From Pseudomonas sp. PSB18 (lineage in GTDB: Bacteria > Pseudomonadota > Gammaproteobacteria > Pseudomonadales > Pseudomonadaceae), in NCBI RefSeq assembly GCF_014596565.1, contig NZ_NOIN01000004.1, positions 372,001 through 436,000 on the forward strand: a stretch of DNA of 64,000 nt. Direction: 5' to 3'. The notes below the pieces were generated by a model. The model saw nothing but the letters and a program-made list of their open reading frames with translations, was not told the DNA's origin and did no database searches. Shown in pieces: positions 10,093-19,182 of the stretch (positions are counted from its first letter, which is position 1; each line of letters opens with the position of its first letter). The position numbers and the translations under genes were made by a program.

Positions 10093-11499
10093 ATGTCGAA
10101 GTCGGTTCAACTCATCAAAGATCATGACGTCAAGTGGATTGATCTGCGCTTCACTGACACCAAAGGCACTCAACATCACGTAACCATGCCGGCCCGTGAT
10201 GCCCTGGATGACGATTTCTTCGAAATCGGCAAGATGTTCGACGGTTCCTCCATCTCTGGCTGGAAAGGCATCGAAGCGTCCGACATGATCCTGATGCCGG
10301 ACGACGAAACTGCCGTCCTGGACCCATTCACCGAAGAGCCGACCCTGATCCTGGTCTGCGACATCATCGAACCTTCGACCATGCAAGGCTATGACCGCGA
10401 CCCACGCGCCATTGCCCACCGTGCCGAGGAATACCTGAAGTCCACCGGTATCGGCGACACCGCTTTCTTCGGTCCTGAGCCTGAGTTCTTCATCTTCGAT
10501 TCGGTCAAGTTCAAGTCCGACATCTCCGGCTCCATGTTCAAGATCTTCTCCGAACAAGGCTCGTGGATGTCCGACCAGGACATCGAAGGCGGTAACAAGG
10601 GCCACCGTCCGGGCGTGAAAGGCGGCTACTTCCCAGTACCACCGTTCGACTTCGACCACGAAATCCGTACCTCCATGTGCAACGCACTGGAAGAAATGGG
10701 CCAGACCGTCGAAGTTCACCACCACGAAGTGGCGACTGCCGGCCAGAACGAAATCGGCGTGAAGTTCAACACGCTGGTCGCCAAGGCTGACGAAGTCCAG
10801 ACCCTGAAGTATGTCGTGCACAACGTTGCCGATGCCTATGGCCGCACCGCGACCTTCATGCCGAAGCCACTGTACGGCGACAACGGTTCGGGCATGCACG
10901 TTCACATGTCGATCTCCAAGGACGGCAAGAACACCTTCGCAGGCGAAGGCTATGCCGGTCTGTCGGACACCGCCCTGTACTTCATCGGCGGTATCATCAA
11001 GCACGGTAAGGCCCTGAACGGCTTCACCAACCCGTCGACCAACTCCTACAAGCGTCTGGTCCCAGGCTTCGAAGCTCCGGTGATGCTGGCCTACTCGGCT
11101 CGCAACCGTTCCGCCTCGATCCGTATTCCTTACGTGAACAGCCCTAAAGCCCGCCGTATCGAAGCCCGCTTCCCGGATCCGGCTGCCAACCCGTACCTGG
11201 CCTTCGCCGCACTGATGATGGCCGGTCTGGACGGTATCCAGAACAAGATCCACCCCGGCGATGCCGCCGACAAAAACCTGTATGACCTGCCGCCTGAAGA
11301 GGCCAAGGAAATCCCACAGGTTTGCGGTAGCCTGAAAGAAGCCCTGGAAGAGCTAGACAAGGGCCGTGCGTTCCTGACCAAGGGCGGCGTATTCAGCGAT
11401 GACTTCATCGACGCTTACATCGCACTGAAAAGCGAAGAAGAAATCAAGGTTCGCACCTTCGTACACCCACTGGAATATGAGCTGTACTACAGCTGCTGA
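10093..11499 (+). CDS. glnA: Glutamine synthetase type I
   Basis: The 468-residue enzyme condenses glutamate and ammonia with ATP hydrolysis, the main ammonia-assimilation step. The start is ATG 10093, preceded by GGAGG at about 10083-10088; an ATG upstream at 10012 in the same frame lacks a ribosome site. The adenylylation tyrosine is at residue 397 (NLYDLPPEE), so the enzyme belongs to the covalently regulated GSI-beta class. Expression is expected from the sigma54 promoter at 9981. A strong terminator follows at 11536. Confidence 0.98.
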   Translation: MSKSVQLIKDHDVKWIDLRFTDTKGTQHHVTMPARDALDDDFFEIGKMFDGSSISGWKGIEASDMILMPDDETAVLDPFTEEPTLILVCDIIEPSTMQGYDRDPRAIAHRAEEYLKSTGIGDTAFFGPEPEFFIFDSVKFKSDISGSMFKIFSEQGSWMSDQDIEGGNKGHRPGVKGGYFPVPPFDFDHEIRTSMCNALEEMGQTVEVHHHEVATAGQNEIGVKFNTLVAKADEVQTLKYVVHNVADAYGRTATFMPKPLYGDNGSGMHVHMSISKDGKNTFAGEGYAGLSDTALYFIGGIIKHGKALNGFTNPSTNSYKRLVPGFEAPVMLAYSARNRSASIRIPYVNSPKARRIEARFPDPAANPYLAFAALMMAGLDGIQNKIHPGDAADKNLYDLPPEEAKEIPQVCGSLKEALEELDKGRAFLTKGGVFSDDFIDAYIALKSEEEIKVRTFVHPLEYELYYSC

Positions 11500-11535
11500 T
11501 CCAGTAGCGCTCGCACACGCGGCGTGAAACAAGAG

Positions 11536-11560
11536 AGGCCTCCTTCGGGAGGCCTTTTTT
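11536..11560 (+). terminator. Intrinsic terminator of glnA
   Basis: A perfect 8-bp stem AGGCCTCC/GGAGGCCT around a UUCG tetraloop, followed by TTTTT. Confidence 0.95.
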
Positions 11561-11617
11561 GTGGGTGCAGGTTACGTGCATGATGATCGCCGCCTCCCAG
11601 ACAAAAAGAGACTGCTC

Positions 11618-12172
11618 ATGAACTTGCGCCTCACACTTGGCCTTGCCCTCTCTGCCGCGCTACTGACAACCACCGCCGAAGCCACGCCCGCCCCGGACGC
11701 CCTTACGCCATTGCTTAACGCCATTGGCGAACGCATCGCCATCGCCGACCAAGTGGCACTGAGCAAATGGGATAGCCATAAACCGGTAGAAGACCGTCAG
11801 CGCGAGCGAGAAGTCATTGCCGCCGCCGTCGCCCAGGCACCGGTCTACAAGCTGTCCGGTGAAACCGTGGAAGCGTTTTTCAGCGCCCAGATAGAAGCCA
11901 ACAAACTGGTGCAGTACATCGACCTGTCCGACTGGACCCTGGAAGGCAAGGCCCCGGACCTCCCACGCCCGGACCTGGTGGGGCAAATCCGCCCACAGCT
12001 TGATCGACTGCAAAAACGCCTCTTGCAACAACTGGCCGATTTCGCTCCCTACCGTACCGACCCGCAGTGCCCGCAATGGCTGGCCCGGGCCACCCACAAC
12101 GACAAACAGCACCCGGTGCACCGGCTTGCCCTGATCCGGGCGACTGCGGAACTGTGCATAGCCAAAAACTGA
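11618..12172 (+). CDS. Secreted chorismate mutase (AroQ gamma class)
   Basis: The 184-residue product starts at ATG 11618 with a signal peptide (MNLRLTLGLALSAALLTTTAEA, cleavage after about residue 22) and then an all-helical AroQ fold. The residues expected in the active site are visible: RIAIADQVALSKW with Arg and Lys, then DRQREREVI, and an FFxxQxEANKxxQ helix. Two cysteines in the C-terminal part could form the disulfide seen in periplasmic homologues. It converts chorismate to prephenate outside the cytoplasm; the reason for exporting this step is not known. An upstream in-frame ATG at 11561 overlaps the glnA terminator and is rejected. Confidence 0.85.
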   Translation: MNLRLTLGLALSAALLTTTAEATPAPDALTPLLNAIGERIAIADQVALSKWDSHKPVEDRQREREVIAAAVAQAPVYKLSGETVEAFFSAQIEANKLVQYIDLSDWTLEGKAPDLPRPDLVGQIRPQLDRLQKRLLQQLADFAPYRTDPQCPQWLARATHNDKQHPVHRLALIRATAELCIAKN

Positions 12173-12185
12173 GGCAATACACATC

Positions 12186-12284
12186 CCCCTTGTGGGAGCG
12201 AGCCTGCTCGCGATAGCGGTGTGTCAGGCAATAGCAATGTTGCTGAGCGATCGCCATCGCGAGCAGGGCTCGCTCCCACAAGGG
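12186..12284. repeat. REP doublet
   Basis: CCCTTGTGGGAGCGAGCCTGCTCGCGATAG on the left is mirrored at the right end (TCGCGAGCAGGGCTCGCTCCCACAAGGGG) around a ~40-bp spacer. It lies just after the chorismate mutase stop. Confidence 0.9.
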
Positions 12285-12371
12285 GACTTCAGTGTTTGAA
12301 CTCCCTGGGTTGGGCCAATCGCCGCCTTGTCCTATGCTGCATCCAACACTTTCAGTTTCCGGTCGATTTTT

Positions 12372-12887
12372 ATGGGTCGTGTCTTTCCTGGCGTTTTGTT
12401 GCTACTGGCACTGCCCGCAGCAGCCCAGATCTACAAATACACCGACGCCGACGGCAATACCGCCTACAGCAACCAGCCACCCCAAGGCGTACCGGCACAG
12501 ACGGTGGAGTTGCCGCCGCTCAACAGCATCGAACATCAACCCCCAAGCAACCCGGACACGCCGGCGACCCCCGCCAACAGTGAGGCGCCGCGCAAGGCCT
12601 ACGACATACTCGAACTGACGGACATCCCCACCGAAGAAGCCCTGCGCGCCAACAATGGCACCTTCACCGTTGGCGTCCGGGCGCAGCCGCGCCTGCAAAG
12701 CCCTCATCAGTTCCGGCTGCTGCTGGACGACCAGCCCTACGGCCAGCCCTCCAACGTGCCGCGCCTGCAACTGGTGAACATCGACCGGGGCGAGCATCGT
12801 CTGGCGGTCCAGGTCATCGACGGGGATCACCTTGTGCAACAGAGCGACACCGTCACCTTTACCGTGCAGCGGGTGCACCGGCCATGA
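12372..12887 (+). CDS. DUF4124 domain-containing secreted protein
   Basis: 171 residues from ATG 12372, with a signal peptide (MGRVFPGVLLLLALPAAA) followed directly by the DUF4124 block QIYKYTDADGNTAYSNQPP. A Pro/Thr-rich linker and a beta-rich C-terminal domain follow. An upstream in-frame ATG at 12327 would mask the signal peptide. It is translationally coupled to the next gene through an ATGA overlap (12884-12887) and resembles that product end to end, so the two are tandem paralogues. The family has no assigned function; a periplasmic location is inferred. Confidence 0.85.
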   Translation: MGRVFPGVLLLLALPAAAQIYKYTDADGNTAYSNQPPQGVPAQTVELPPLNSIEHQPPSNPDTPATPANSEAPRKAYDILELTDIPTEEALRANNGTFTVGVRAQPRLQSPHQFRLLLDDQPYGQPSNVPRLQLVNIDRGEHRLAVQVIDGDHLVQQSDTVTFTVQRVHRP

Positions 12888-13504
12888 TCCGTTGGATGCT
12901 TGTGCTGTGCCTGTCGCTGGTCGCCTTCCCGGGGGTAGCGCAGGTCTATACCTACGTCGACGCCCAGGGCAATCGTGTCTTCACCGATCAACCGCGCCCC
13001 GGCAATGCGAAGAAGGTCCAACTGCCACCGGGCAACCGGATGACCACGGCGCCCGCCGCCACCACCTCGGCACCGGCCTCCGCAGAGCAGCCCACGCCCC
13101 TGTTTCATTACGAAATGCTGCGGCTGCTGATCCCGGAACCGGATGCCACGATACGCAGCACAGCGGGGGACTTGATCGTCACCGCTACCAGTGAGCCGAG
13201 GCTGAAAAAGGGCCATCGCTACCGTCTGCTGCTCGACGGCCGGCCCACCGGCGAACCAGGACCAAGCCCGGTGTTTGCCTTGAACAACATCGATCGAGGC
13301 ACTCATCACCTGGCGGTGGAAATCCTCGATGAGCAAGACCGCATCGTCGAGCGCACCGCCAACCAGCCCTTCCACATGCAGCGCACGTCGCTGGCGCAGA
13401 AGCGCCGTATCAAACCCTGCGCTACCGCCGACTATGGCCAGCGCCCCGAATGCCCCCTCGCCGACAAACCCGAAGAAGAAAGCAGCATCCTGCCATTCTT
13501 CTAA
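12884..13504 (+). CDS. DUF4124 domain-containing secreted protein (paralogue of preceding gene)
   Basis: 206 residues with a signal peptide ending near VAFPGVAQ and the DUF4124 block VYTYVDAQGNRVFTDQPRPG at its mature N-terminus. The C-terminal half repeats the RLLLDGRP...VNNIDRG(T/E)HxLAVE pattern of the preceding protein, which points to duplication. The tail has extra cysteines (KPCATADYGQRPECP). The start codon overlaps the upstream stop by four bases. The function is unknown; conservation of this pair next to ntrBC in pseudomonads is from memory. Confidence 0.85.
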   Translation: MIRWMLVLCLSLVAFPGVAQVYTYVDAQGNRVFTDQPRPGNAKKVQLPPGNRMTTAPAATTSAPASAEQPTPLFHYEMLRLLIPEPDATIRSTAGDLIVTATSEPRLKKGHRYRLLLDGRPTGEPGPSPVFALNNIDRGTHHLAVEILDEQDRIVERTANQPFHMQRTSLAQKRRIKPCATADYGQRPECPLADKPEEESSILPFF

Positions 13505-13518
13505 CGCCGTCATGACGA

Positions 13519-13535
13519 TGCACTATATTGGTGCA
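13519..13535. promoter_or_regulatory. Perfect NtrC enhancer palindrome upstream of ntrBC
   Basis: TGCACTATATTGGTGCA is identical to the classical NtrC-binding consensus TGCAC-N6-GGTGCA. It lies ~128 bp upstream of a sigma54 promoter element, an enhancer distance, and so predicts NtrC autoregulation of ntrBC. Confidence 0.85.
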
Positions 13536-13662
13536 TAACGTTGCGCCACTACTCAGCTGCCAACCCATTTTGGTTCGAAAGTACCCGGTAAAACTGGCAG
13601 AACGCCACGCAATCGGGCGAAAAAACCTCTTTTCAGGCTCTAAACGCTTCTTTTCGGAGCCT

Positions 13663-13678
13663 TGGTTTGGTTTTTGCA
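13663..13678 (+). promoter_or_regulatory. Sigma54 promoter candidate for ntrBC
   Basis: TGGTTTGGTTTTTGCA keeps the invariant GG and GC ten bases apart and the TTGCA end of the RpoN consensus, though the CAC after GG is missing. Its place between the NtrC palindrome and the ntrB start supports it. Confidence 0.65.
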
Positions 13679-13756
13679 TTTTCCTTCTATCAGCGCATTC
13701 ATTGCGCGCGCAATTTGGGACCGGCCCCGAATTGCCACGCATCAAAAGAGGTCCCG

Positions 13757-14838
13757 ATGACCATTAGCGACGCACTACACCGCTTGCTACTCGATAACCT
13801 CACCACCGCGACCATTCTGCTCGACGCCGAACTGCGCCTCGAGTACATGAACCCGGCGGCGGAGATGCTCCTGGCCGTCAGCGGCCAGCGCAGCCATGGA
13901 CAGTTCATCAGCGAGTTGTTCACCGAATCCGCCGAGGCACTCAACTCCTTGCGCCAGGCCGTGGAGCAGGCTCACCCGTTCACCAAGCGCGAAGCGATGC
14001 TCACCGCCCTGACCGGCCAGACGCTGACGGTCGACTACGCGGTGACCCCGATCCTGAGTAACGGCGCCACCCTGTTGCTGCTGGAAGTCCACCCTCGTGA
14101 TCGCTTGCTGCGCATCACCAAGGAAGAGGCGCAGTTGTCCAAGCAGGAGACCAGCAAGATGCTGGTGCGTGGCCTGGCCCACGAGATCAAGAACCCCCTC
14201 GGTGGTATCCGTGGCGCTGCGCAATTGCTGGCCCGGGAGCTCCCTGAAGAAAGCCTCAAGGACTACACCAACGTCATCATCGAGGAAGCCGACCGCCTGC
14301 GAAATCTCGTGGACCGCATGCTCGGCTCCAACAAGCTGCCCTCCCTGGCCCTGTGCAATGTCCATGAAGTACTGGAGCGAGTCGGCAGCCTCGTGGAAGC
14401 CGAGAGCCAGGGCTGCATCACCTTGGTGCGCGACTATGACCCGAGCATTCCCGATGTCTTGATCGATCGTGAACAGATGATCCAGGCCGTGTTGAACATC
14501 GTGCGCAACGCGATGCAGGCCATCGGCAGCCAGAACGAGCTGCGCCTGGGCCGCATCAGCTTGCGCACCCGCGCCTTGCGCCAGTTCACCATCGGTCATG
14601 TGCGCCATCGCCTGGTGACCAAGATCGAAATCATCGACAACGGCCCGGGCATCCCCACGGAATTGCAGGAAACCATCTTCTTTCCCATGGTCAGCGGCCG
14701 TCCGGACGGTACCGGGCTGGGCCTGGCCATTACCCAGAACATCATCAGTCAGCATCAGGGCCTGATCGAGTGTGAGAGCCACCCCGGCCACACCACCTTT
14801 TCGATCTTCCTGCCACTGGAACAAGGAGCCACATCGAC

Positions 14839-14842
<4 letters not shown>
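13757..14842 (+). CDS. ntrB: Nitrogen regulation sensor kinase NtrB
   Basis: 361 residues from ATG 13757; in-frame codons further upstream lie in the promoter region. It has an N-terminal PAS domain (~8-115) and a phospho-acceptor histidine H142 in the motif GLAHEIKNPLGG. The ATP-binding HATPase_c domain has an N box (NIVRNAMQAIG), G1 (DNGPGIP) and G2 (GTGLGLAI). There are no membrane segments, as expected of the cytosolic NtrB. In response to PII and glutamine status it phosphorylates or dephosphorylates NtrC. Its stop overlaps the ntrC start by four bases. Confidence 0.97.
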
Positions 14843-16275
<1,433 letters not shown>

Positions 16276-16310
16276 GCAGCCTTTGGCTTTTCGCTGAAAT
16301 CTGAAGGCCA

Positions 16311-16385
16311 ATCGCGAGCAGGCTCGCTCCCACATTGGACATCGGTGTCCGCGCAGTTATGTGGGAGCGAGCCCTGCTCGCGATG
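16311..16385. repeat. REP doublet
   Basis: ATCGCGAGCAGGCTCGCTCCCACA and an inverted partner TGTGGGAGCGAGCCCTGCTCGCGAT flank a ~28-bp spacer, just after the ntrC stop and upstream of the nrsZ control region. Confidence 0.9.
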
Positions 16386-16400
16386 CTTTTGAAAGCGCCA

Positions 16401-16417
16401 TGCACCACACCGATGCA
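16401..16417. promoter_or_regulatory. NtrC enhancer site upstream of nrsZ
   Basis: TGCACCACACCGATGCA differs from the NtrC consensus TGCAC-N6-GGTGCA at one half-site base only. It lies 142 bp upstream of the sigma54 element at 16559. Confidence 0.75.
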
Positions 16418-16485
16418 CCACGAACCGCAACCGAGCGCCTCATACGGGGCCAGGCCGATCGATTCACCTCGAAAAACCCTGCCGC

Positions 16486-16517
16486 AAAAAAGCCAAAGCC
16501 CCGGAATACGGGGCCTT
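16486..16517 (-). terminator. Possible terminator of the minus-strand gene at 16782
   Basis: On the minus strand the stem AAGGCCCCG/CGGGGCTT is followed by TGGC and six T. It lies ~265 bp beyond that gene's stop, on the other side of the nrsZ region. It may equally block antisense reading into ntrC. Confidence 0.45.
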
Positions 16518-16558
16518 GCGCGACATCAGAAGGTTTTATGTGACAAGCCATTTAAAAC

Positions 16559-16574
16559 TGGCACGCCCCCTGCA
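16559..16574 (+). promoter_or_regulatory. Sigma54 promoter of the nrsZ-like RNA
   Basis: TGGCACGCCCCCTGCA matches the RpoN consensus TGGCACG-N4-TTGCA at all but one defined base, the best sigma54 element in the window. There is no open reading frame downstream in this direction before trmL, which points to a non-coding transcript. Confidence 0.9.
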
Positions 16575-16584
16575 ATAAACCAAT

Positions 16585-16784
16585 CACTACCCAGTTTCGG
16601 GGACCTTGGTACAGGCAGGCCGGGGATTCCCCATTTTATCCGGGCTCATCCGAGCCCACCGTTTTGGGGGCCTTGATACAGGCAGGTCAAGGTTTCCCTT
16701 CTTTACACCCAGGGCTGGATCCTCTCGATCGCCCTCCCGTTTTGGGGACCTTGGTACAGGCAGGCCGGGGATTCCCCTCTTTTA
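16585..16784 (+). ncRNA. nrsZ: Nitrogen-regulated small RNA, NrsZ-like, with three repeated modules
   Basis: Start inferred ~11 bases after the sigma54 GC element. The region contains three copies of a ~45-bp module at 16594-16638, 16661-16705 and 16739-16784. Each begins GTTTNGGGGNCCTTG and continues ATACAGGCAGG or GTACAGGCAGG; copies 1 and 3 are nearly identical. Each ends in or near a small GGGGATTCCCC hairpin. In copy 3 that hairpin is followed by TCTTTTA, a plausible terminator, giving a ~200-nt RNA. In P. aeruginosa the NtrC/RpoN-dependent, processed sRNA NrsZ is encoded in the same place, after ntrC; identity is inferred from position, promoter and modular build. Its 3' end overlaps the stop codon of the convergent gene. 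Confidence 0.8.
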
Positions 16785-17222
16785 TTGCTCCTGGAGACGG
16801 ACCTCCAGCCGCCAGCGGGCGTCCACCTCGCTGCCGGTCCACTCACCTCGCAATGGACGCGCCGCCACCAACGTCAGCAGCAACCCCTTGTCACTCAAGC
16901 GCACCCGCCAGTTCACGTCCTTGCCGTTGAGCTTCAATTGCCCCTTCTGCGCCGGACCTTCAGCTTCGAATAACAGCGCCACGGAGCCATCGACGATTTC
17001 CCCGTGCAGCTTGGGTTCGTCATTGAACCAGGCCACCAGCACCCCATCGCCCACCTCGATCCGCTCCAACACACTCGGTTCGGGGTTGGTCAGGCGACCG
17101 ATCATCAAGCCAATCATCAGGCCAAAGATTGCCAGCGAGCCCATGACACGCGGGAATAGCTTCGAACGCTCATCGGTTTGCAGCGTAGAATGCGCGTCAT
17201 CTTTGTTATCGGAGCCGTGCAT
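16782..17222 (-). CDS. Conserved hypothetical protein with one membrane segment
   Basis: 146 residues with a polar N-terminal tail, one hydrophobic segment (~26-42, [16 protein letters not shown]) and a beta-rich C-terminal domain of ~100 residues, presumably periplasmic. I do not recognise a named domain. The start at 17222 overlaps the trmL start on the other strand by two bases; a shorter start at 17144 would begin right at the membrane helix. The stop lies inside the third nrsZ module. A homologue next to trmL in other pseudomonads is from memory. Confidence 0.75.
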   Translation of the reverse strand: MHGSDNKDDAHSTLQTDERSKLFPRVMGSLAIFGLMIGLMIGRLTNPEPSVLERIEVGDGVLVAWFNDEPKLHGEIVDGSVALLFEAEGPAQKGQLKLNGKDVNWRVRLSDKGLLLTLVAARPLRGEWTGSEVDARWRLEVRLQEQ

Positions 17223-17676
17223 GTTTCACGTCATCCTTTTTCAACCGGAAATTCCACCGAACACCGGCAATGTCATCAGGCTCTGCGCCAACAGCGGCTG
17301 CCACCTGCATTTGATCGAACCGCTGGGCTTCGAAATGGACGACAAGCGCCTGCGCCGTGCCGGCCTCGACTACCACGAGTATGCCACCTTGCAGCGCCAT
17401 GCAGACCTCGCCAGTTGTCTGGAAAGCCTCGGTCATCCGCGCCTGTTCGCCTTCACCACCAAGGGTTCGCGGCCCTTTCATGACGCCAGTTTCGTCGCTG
17501 GCGATGCGTTCCTGTTCGGGCCTGAAAGCCGAGGCCTGCCGGCCGACGTGCTGGACGCACTACCCGCAGAGCAGCGCTTGCGCCTGCCGATGCGAGAAGG
17601 CTGTCGCAGCCTGAACCTGTCCAACACGGTGGCCGTGGCTGTTTACGAGGCTTGGCGGCAGAACGGGTTCGCCTGA
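17221..17676 (+). CDS. trmL: tRNA (cytidine(34)-2'-O)-methyltransferase TrmL
   Basis: 151 residues, the length of the minimal SPOUT methyltransferases of the TrmL type, which methylate the wobble ribose in tRNA-Leu isoacceptors using S-adenosylmethionine. The knot motifs are visible: N-terminal [18 protein letters not shown], middle [10 protein letters not shown] and C-terminal [18 protein letters not shown] 17221 is preceded by GGAG at 17211; a longer upstream frame has no domain. It is divergent from, and just overlaps, the preceding gene. Confidence 0.95.
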   Translation: MFHVILFQPEIPPNTGNVIRLCANSGCHLHLIEPLGFEMDDKRLRRAGLDYHEYATLQRHADLASCLESLGHPRLFAFTTKGSRPFHDASFVAGDAFLFGPESRGLPADVLDALPAEQRLRLPMREGCRSLNLSNTVAVAVYEAWRQNGFA

Positions 17677-17697
17677 ACCCATAACGCCAGAAACTCC

Positions 17698-17816
17698 TGT
17701 GGGAGCCGAGCTTGTGGGAGCCGAGCTTGCTCGCGATGGAGTCGACACGGTTCAACTTTAAACCGCGTCATCGTTCATCGCGAGCAAGCTCGGCTCCCAC
17801 AGGGCTCGCTCCCACA
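17698..17816. repeat. Composite REP doublet (copy 2 of the duplicated 119-bp element)
   Basis: The reverse-complement counterpart of 2803-2921: the same length, the same doubled REP arms and an almost identical spacer (GAGTCGACACGGTTCAACT...AAACCGCGTCATCGTTC). It lies between the convergent ends of trmL and secB. Confidence 0.92.
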
Positions 17817-17841
17817 GGTTTTGTAGCCAGCTGTCGGACGC

Positions 17842-18324
17842 TTATTGAACCGTCGCGCCGCCTTCTTCCTGCATGCGCTGCAGCTCTTGGGCGTACAGGG
17901 CATCGAAGTTCACCGGAGCCAGCATCAGGGCCGGGAACGAGCCACGGGTCACCAGGCTGTCCAGCGCTTCACGGGCATACGGGAACAGGATGTTCGGGCA
18001 GAACGCGCCCAGGGTGTGGCTCATCGAAGCGGCATCCAGATTCTTGATCAGGAAGATCCCGGCTTGTTGGACTTCAGCGATGAACGCCACTTCGTCACCG
18101 TTCTTCACAGTAACCGACAGGGTCAGCACCACTTCGTGGAAGTCTTCTTCCAAGGCCTTCTGGCGGGTGTTCAGGTCCAGGCCTACGCTCGGCTCCCACT
18201 GCTGGCGAAAGATCGCCGGGCTTTTCGGGGCTTCGAAGGACAGGTCACGCACATAAATGCGCTGCAAGGAGAATTGCGGTGCGGCTTCTTCTTCGCTGGC
18301 AGCTGTGTTCTGTTGGTCAGTCAT
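17842..18324 (-). CDS. secB: Protein-export chaperone SecB
   Basis: 160 residues of the SecB family, an acidic homotetrameric cytosolic chaperone that keeps precursors unfolded and hands them to SecA. The typical conserved block [16 protein letters not shown] is at ~21-36, and the later [14 protein letters not shown] block is present. It is the last gene of a minus-strand set, rhodanese-like/grxC/secB, with a 36-bp gap after grxC, the arrangement also seen in enterobacteria. Confidence 0.97.
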   Translation of the reverse strand: MTDQQNTAASEEEAAPQFSLQRIYVRDLSFEAPKSPAIFRQQWEPSVGLDLNTRQKALEEDFHEVVLTLSVTVKNGDEVAFIAEVQQAGIFLIKNLDAASMSHTLGAFCPNILFPYAREALDSLVTRGSFPALMLAPVNFDALYAQELQRMQEEGGATVQ

Positions 18325-18360
18325 CGCAGATCCTTCTCACTTTCAGGTTCTTTAGGGGAT

Positions 18361-18615
18361 TCAGGCCTTGAGCATCGCGTCGAGCTTGCCGGCGCGCTCC
18401 AGGGCAAACAGGTCGTCGCAACCGCCCACGTGGGTGCTGCCGATCCAGATCTGCGGCACGGACGTGCGTCCGGCCTTCTGGGTCATCTCGGCGCGCAGTT
18501 GCGGCTTGCCGTCGACCTTGATCTCTTCGAAAGCCACGCCCTTGTTCTGGAGCAGGAACTTGGCTCGGGAACAATAGGGGCAGTAATCGCTGGAATAGAC
18601 AACGACGTGGGGCAT
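18361..18615 (-). CDS. grxC: Glutaredoxin 3
   Basis: 84 residues with the dithiol active site CPYC (C12, C15) and the TVP/glutathione-binding segment TSVPQIWIG, followed by HVGGCDDL. It reduces disulfides and mixed disulfides with glutathione. One base separates its start from the stop of the rhodanese-like gene, so they are probably cotranscribed. Confidence 0.96.
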   Translation of the reverse strand: MPHVVVYSSDYCPYCSRAKFLLQNKGVAFEEIKVDGKPQLRAEMTQKAGRTSVPQIWIGSTHVGGCDDLFALERAGKLDAMLKA

Positions 18616-18616
18616 C

Positions 18617-19030
18617 TCACTTCACCAGGGGCAGGTTGTCGGCTTTCCAGGTCGCCACGCCACCGGACAGCTTGGCGGCAGTGAAACCGGACTTCATCAG
18701 TTCGCGGGCATGGGTACCGGCCGTCTGGCCCATGGCGTCGACCAGAATGATGGTCTTGGCCTTGTGCTTTTCCAGCTCGCCGATACGTGCGGCCAGTTTG
18801 TCCTGGGGAATGTTCAGCGCGCCGACAATGTGACCGGCGGCGAATTCCTTGCCCGGGCGAATGTCCACCACCACGCCGGCATCCTTGTTGACCAGCGCGG
18901 TCAGTTCGGCGGTGCTCAGGCTGCGGCCGCCGCCCTGCATCGTATGGGCGACCAGCAATGCCAGCAGTACGACGAAGATACCGACGAGAATGTAGTGGTT
19001 AGTGGCAAATTCAATCAGGTGAGCAACCAT
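18617..19030 (-). CDS. Membrane-anchored rhodanese-like protein with Asp in place of the catalytic Cys
   Basis: 137 residues from ATG 19030 (a longer frame from 19114 is not convincing). One N-terminal membrane helix (~12-29, YILVGIFVVLLALLVAH) is followed by a rhodanese fold (DIRPGKEFAAGHIVGALNIP). The active-site loop, usually CxxGxRS, reads DAMGQTAG at 98-105, so the persulfide cysteine is replaced by Asp98 and sulfurtransferase activity is not expected. It heads the grxC-secB set and is divergent from gpmI. It may act as a binding or scaffold domain; this is inference. Confidence 0.88.
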   Translation of the reverse strand: MVAHLIEFATNHYILVGIFVVLLALLVAHTMQGGGRSLSTAELTALVNKDAGVVVDIRPGKEFAAGHIVGALNIPQDKLAARIGELEKHKAKTIILVDAMGQTAGTHARELMKSGFTAAKLSGGVATWKADNLPLVK

Positions 19031-19182
19031 CGAAGGAGGTTCCAGGGCGTTAAAATGTCGGCCAGTATACACAGCACTCAGGGTCGGCCAAACCCCGCCC
19101 GGCGGTGACGGCACCGGAACTTACCTTTAAACTGCCCGTCCCTTTTCCATCGTCTTCTTTTAACCAGCCACGAGTGGATTCC

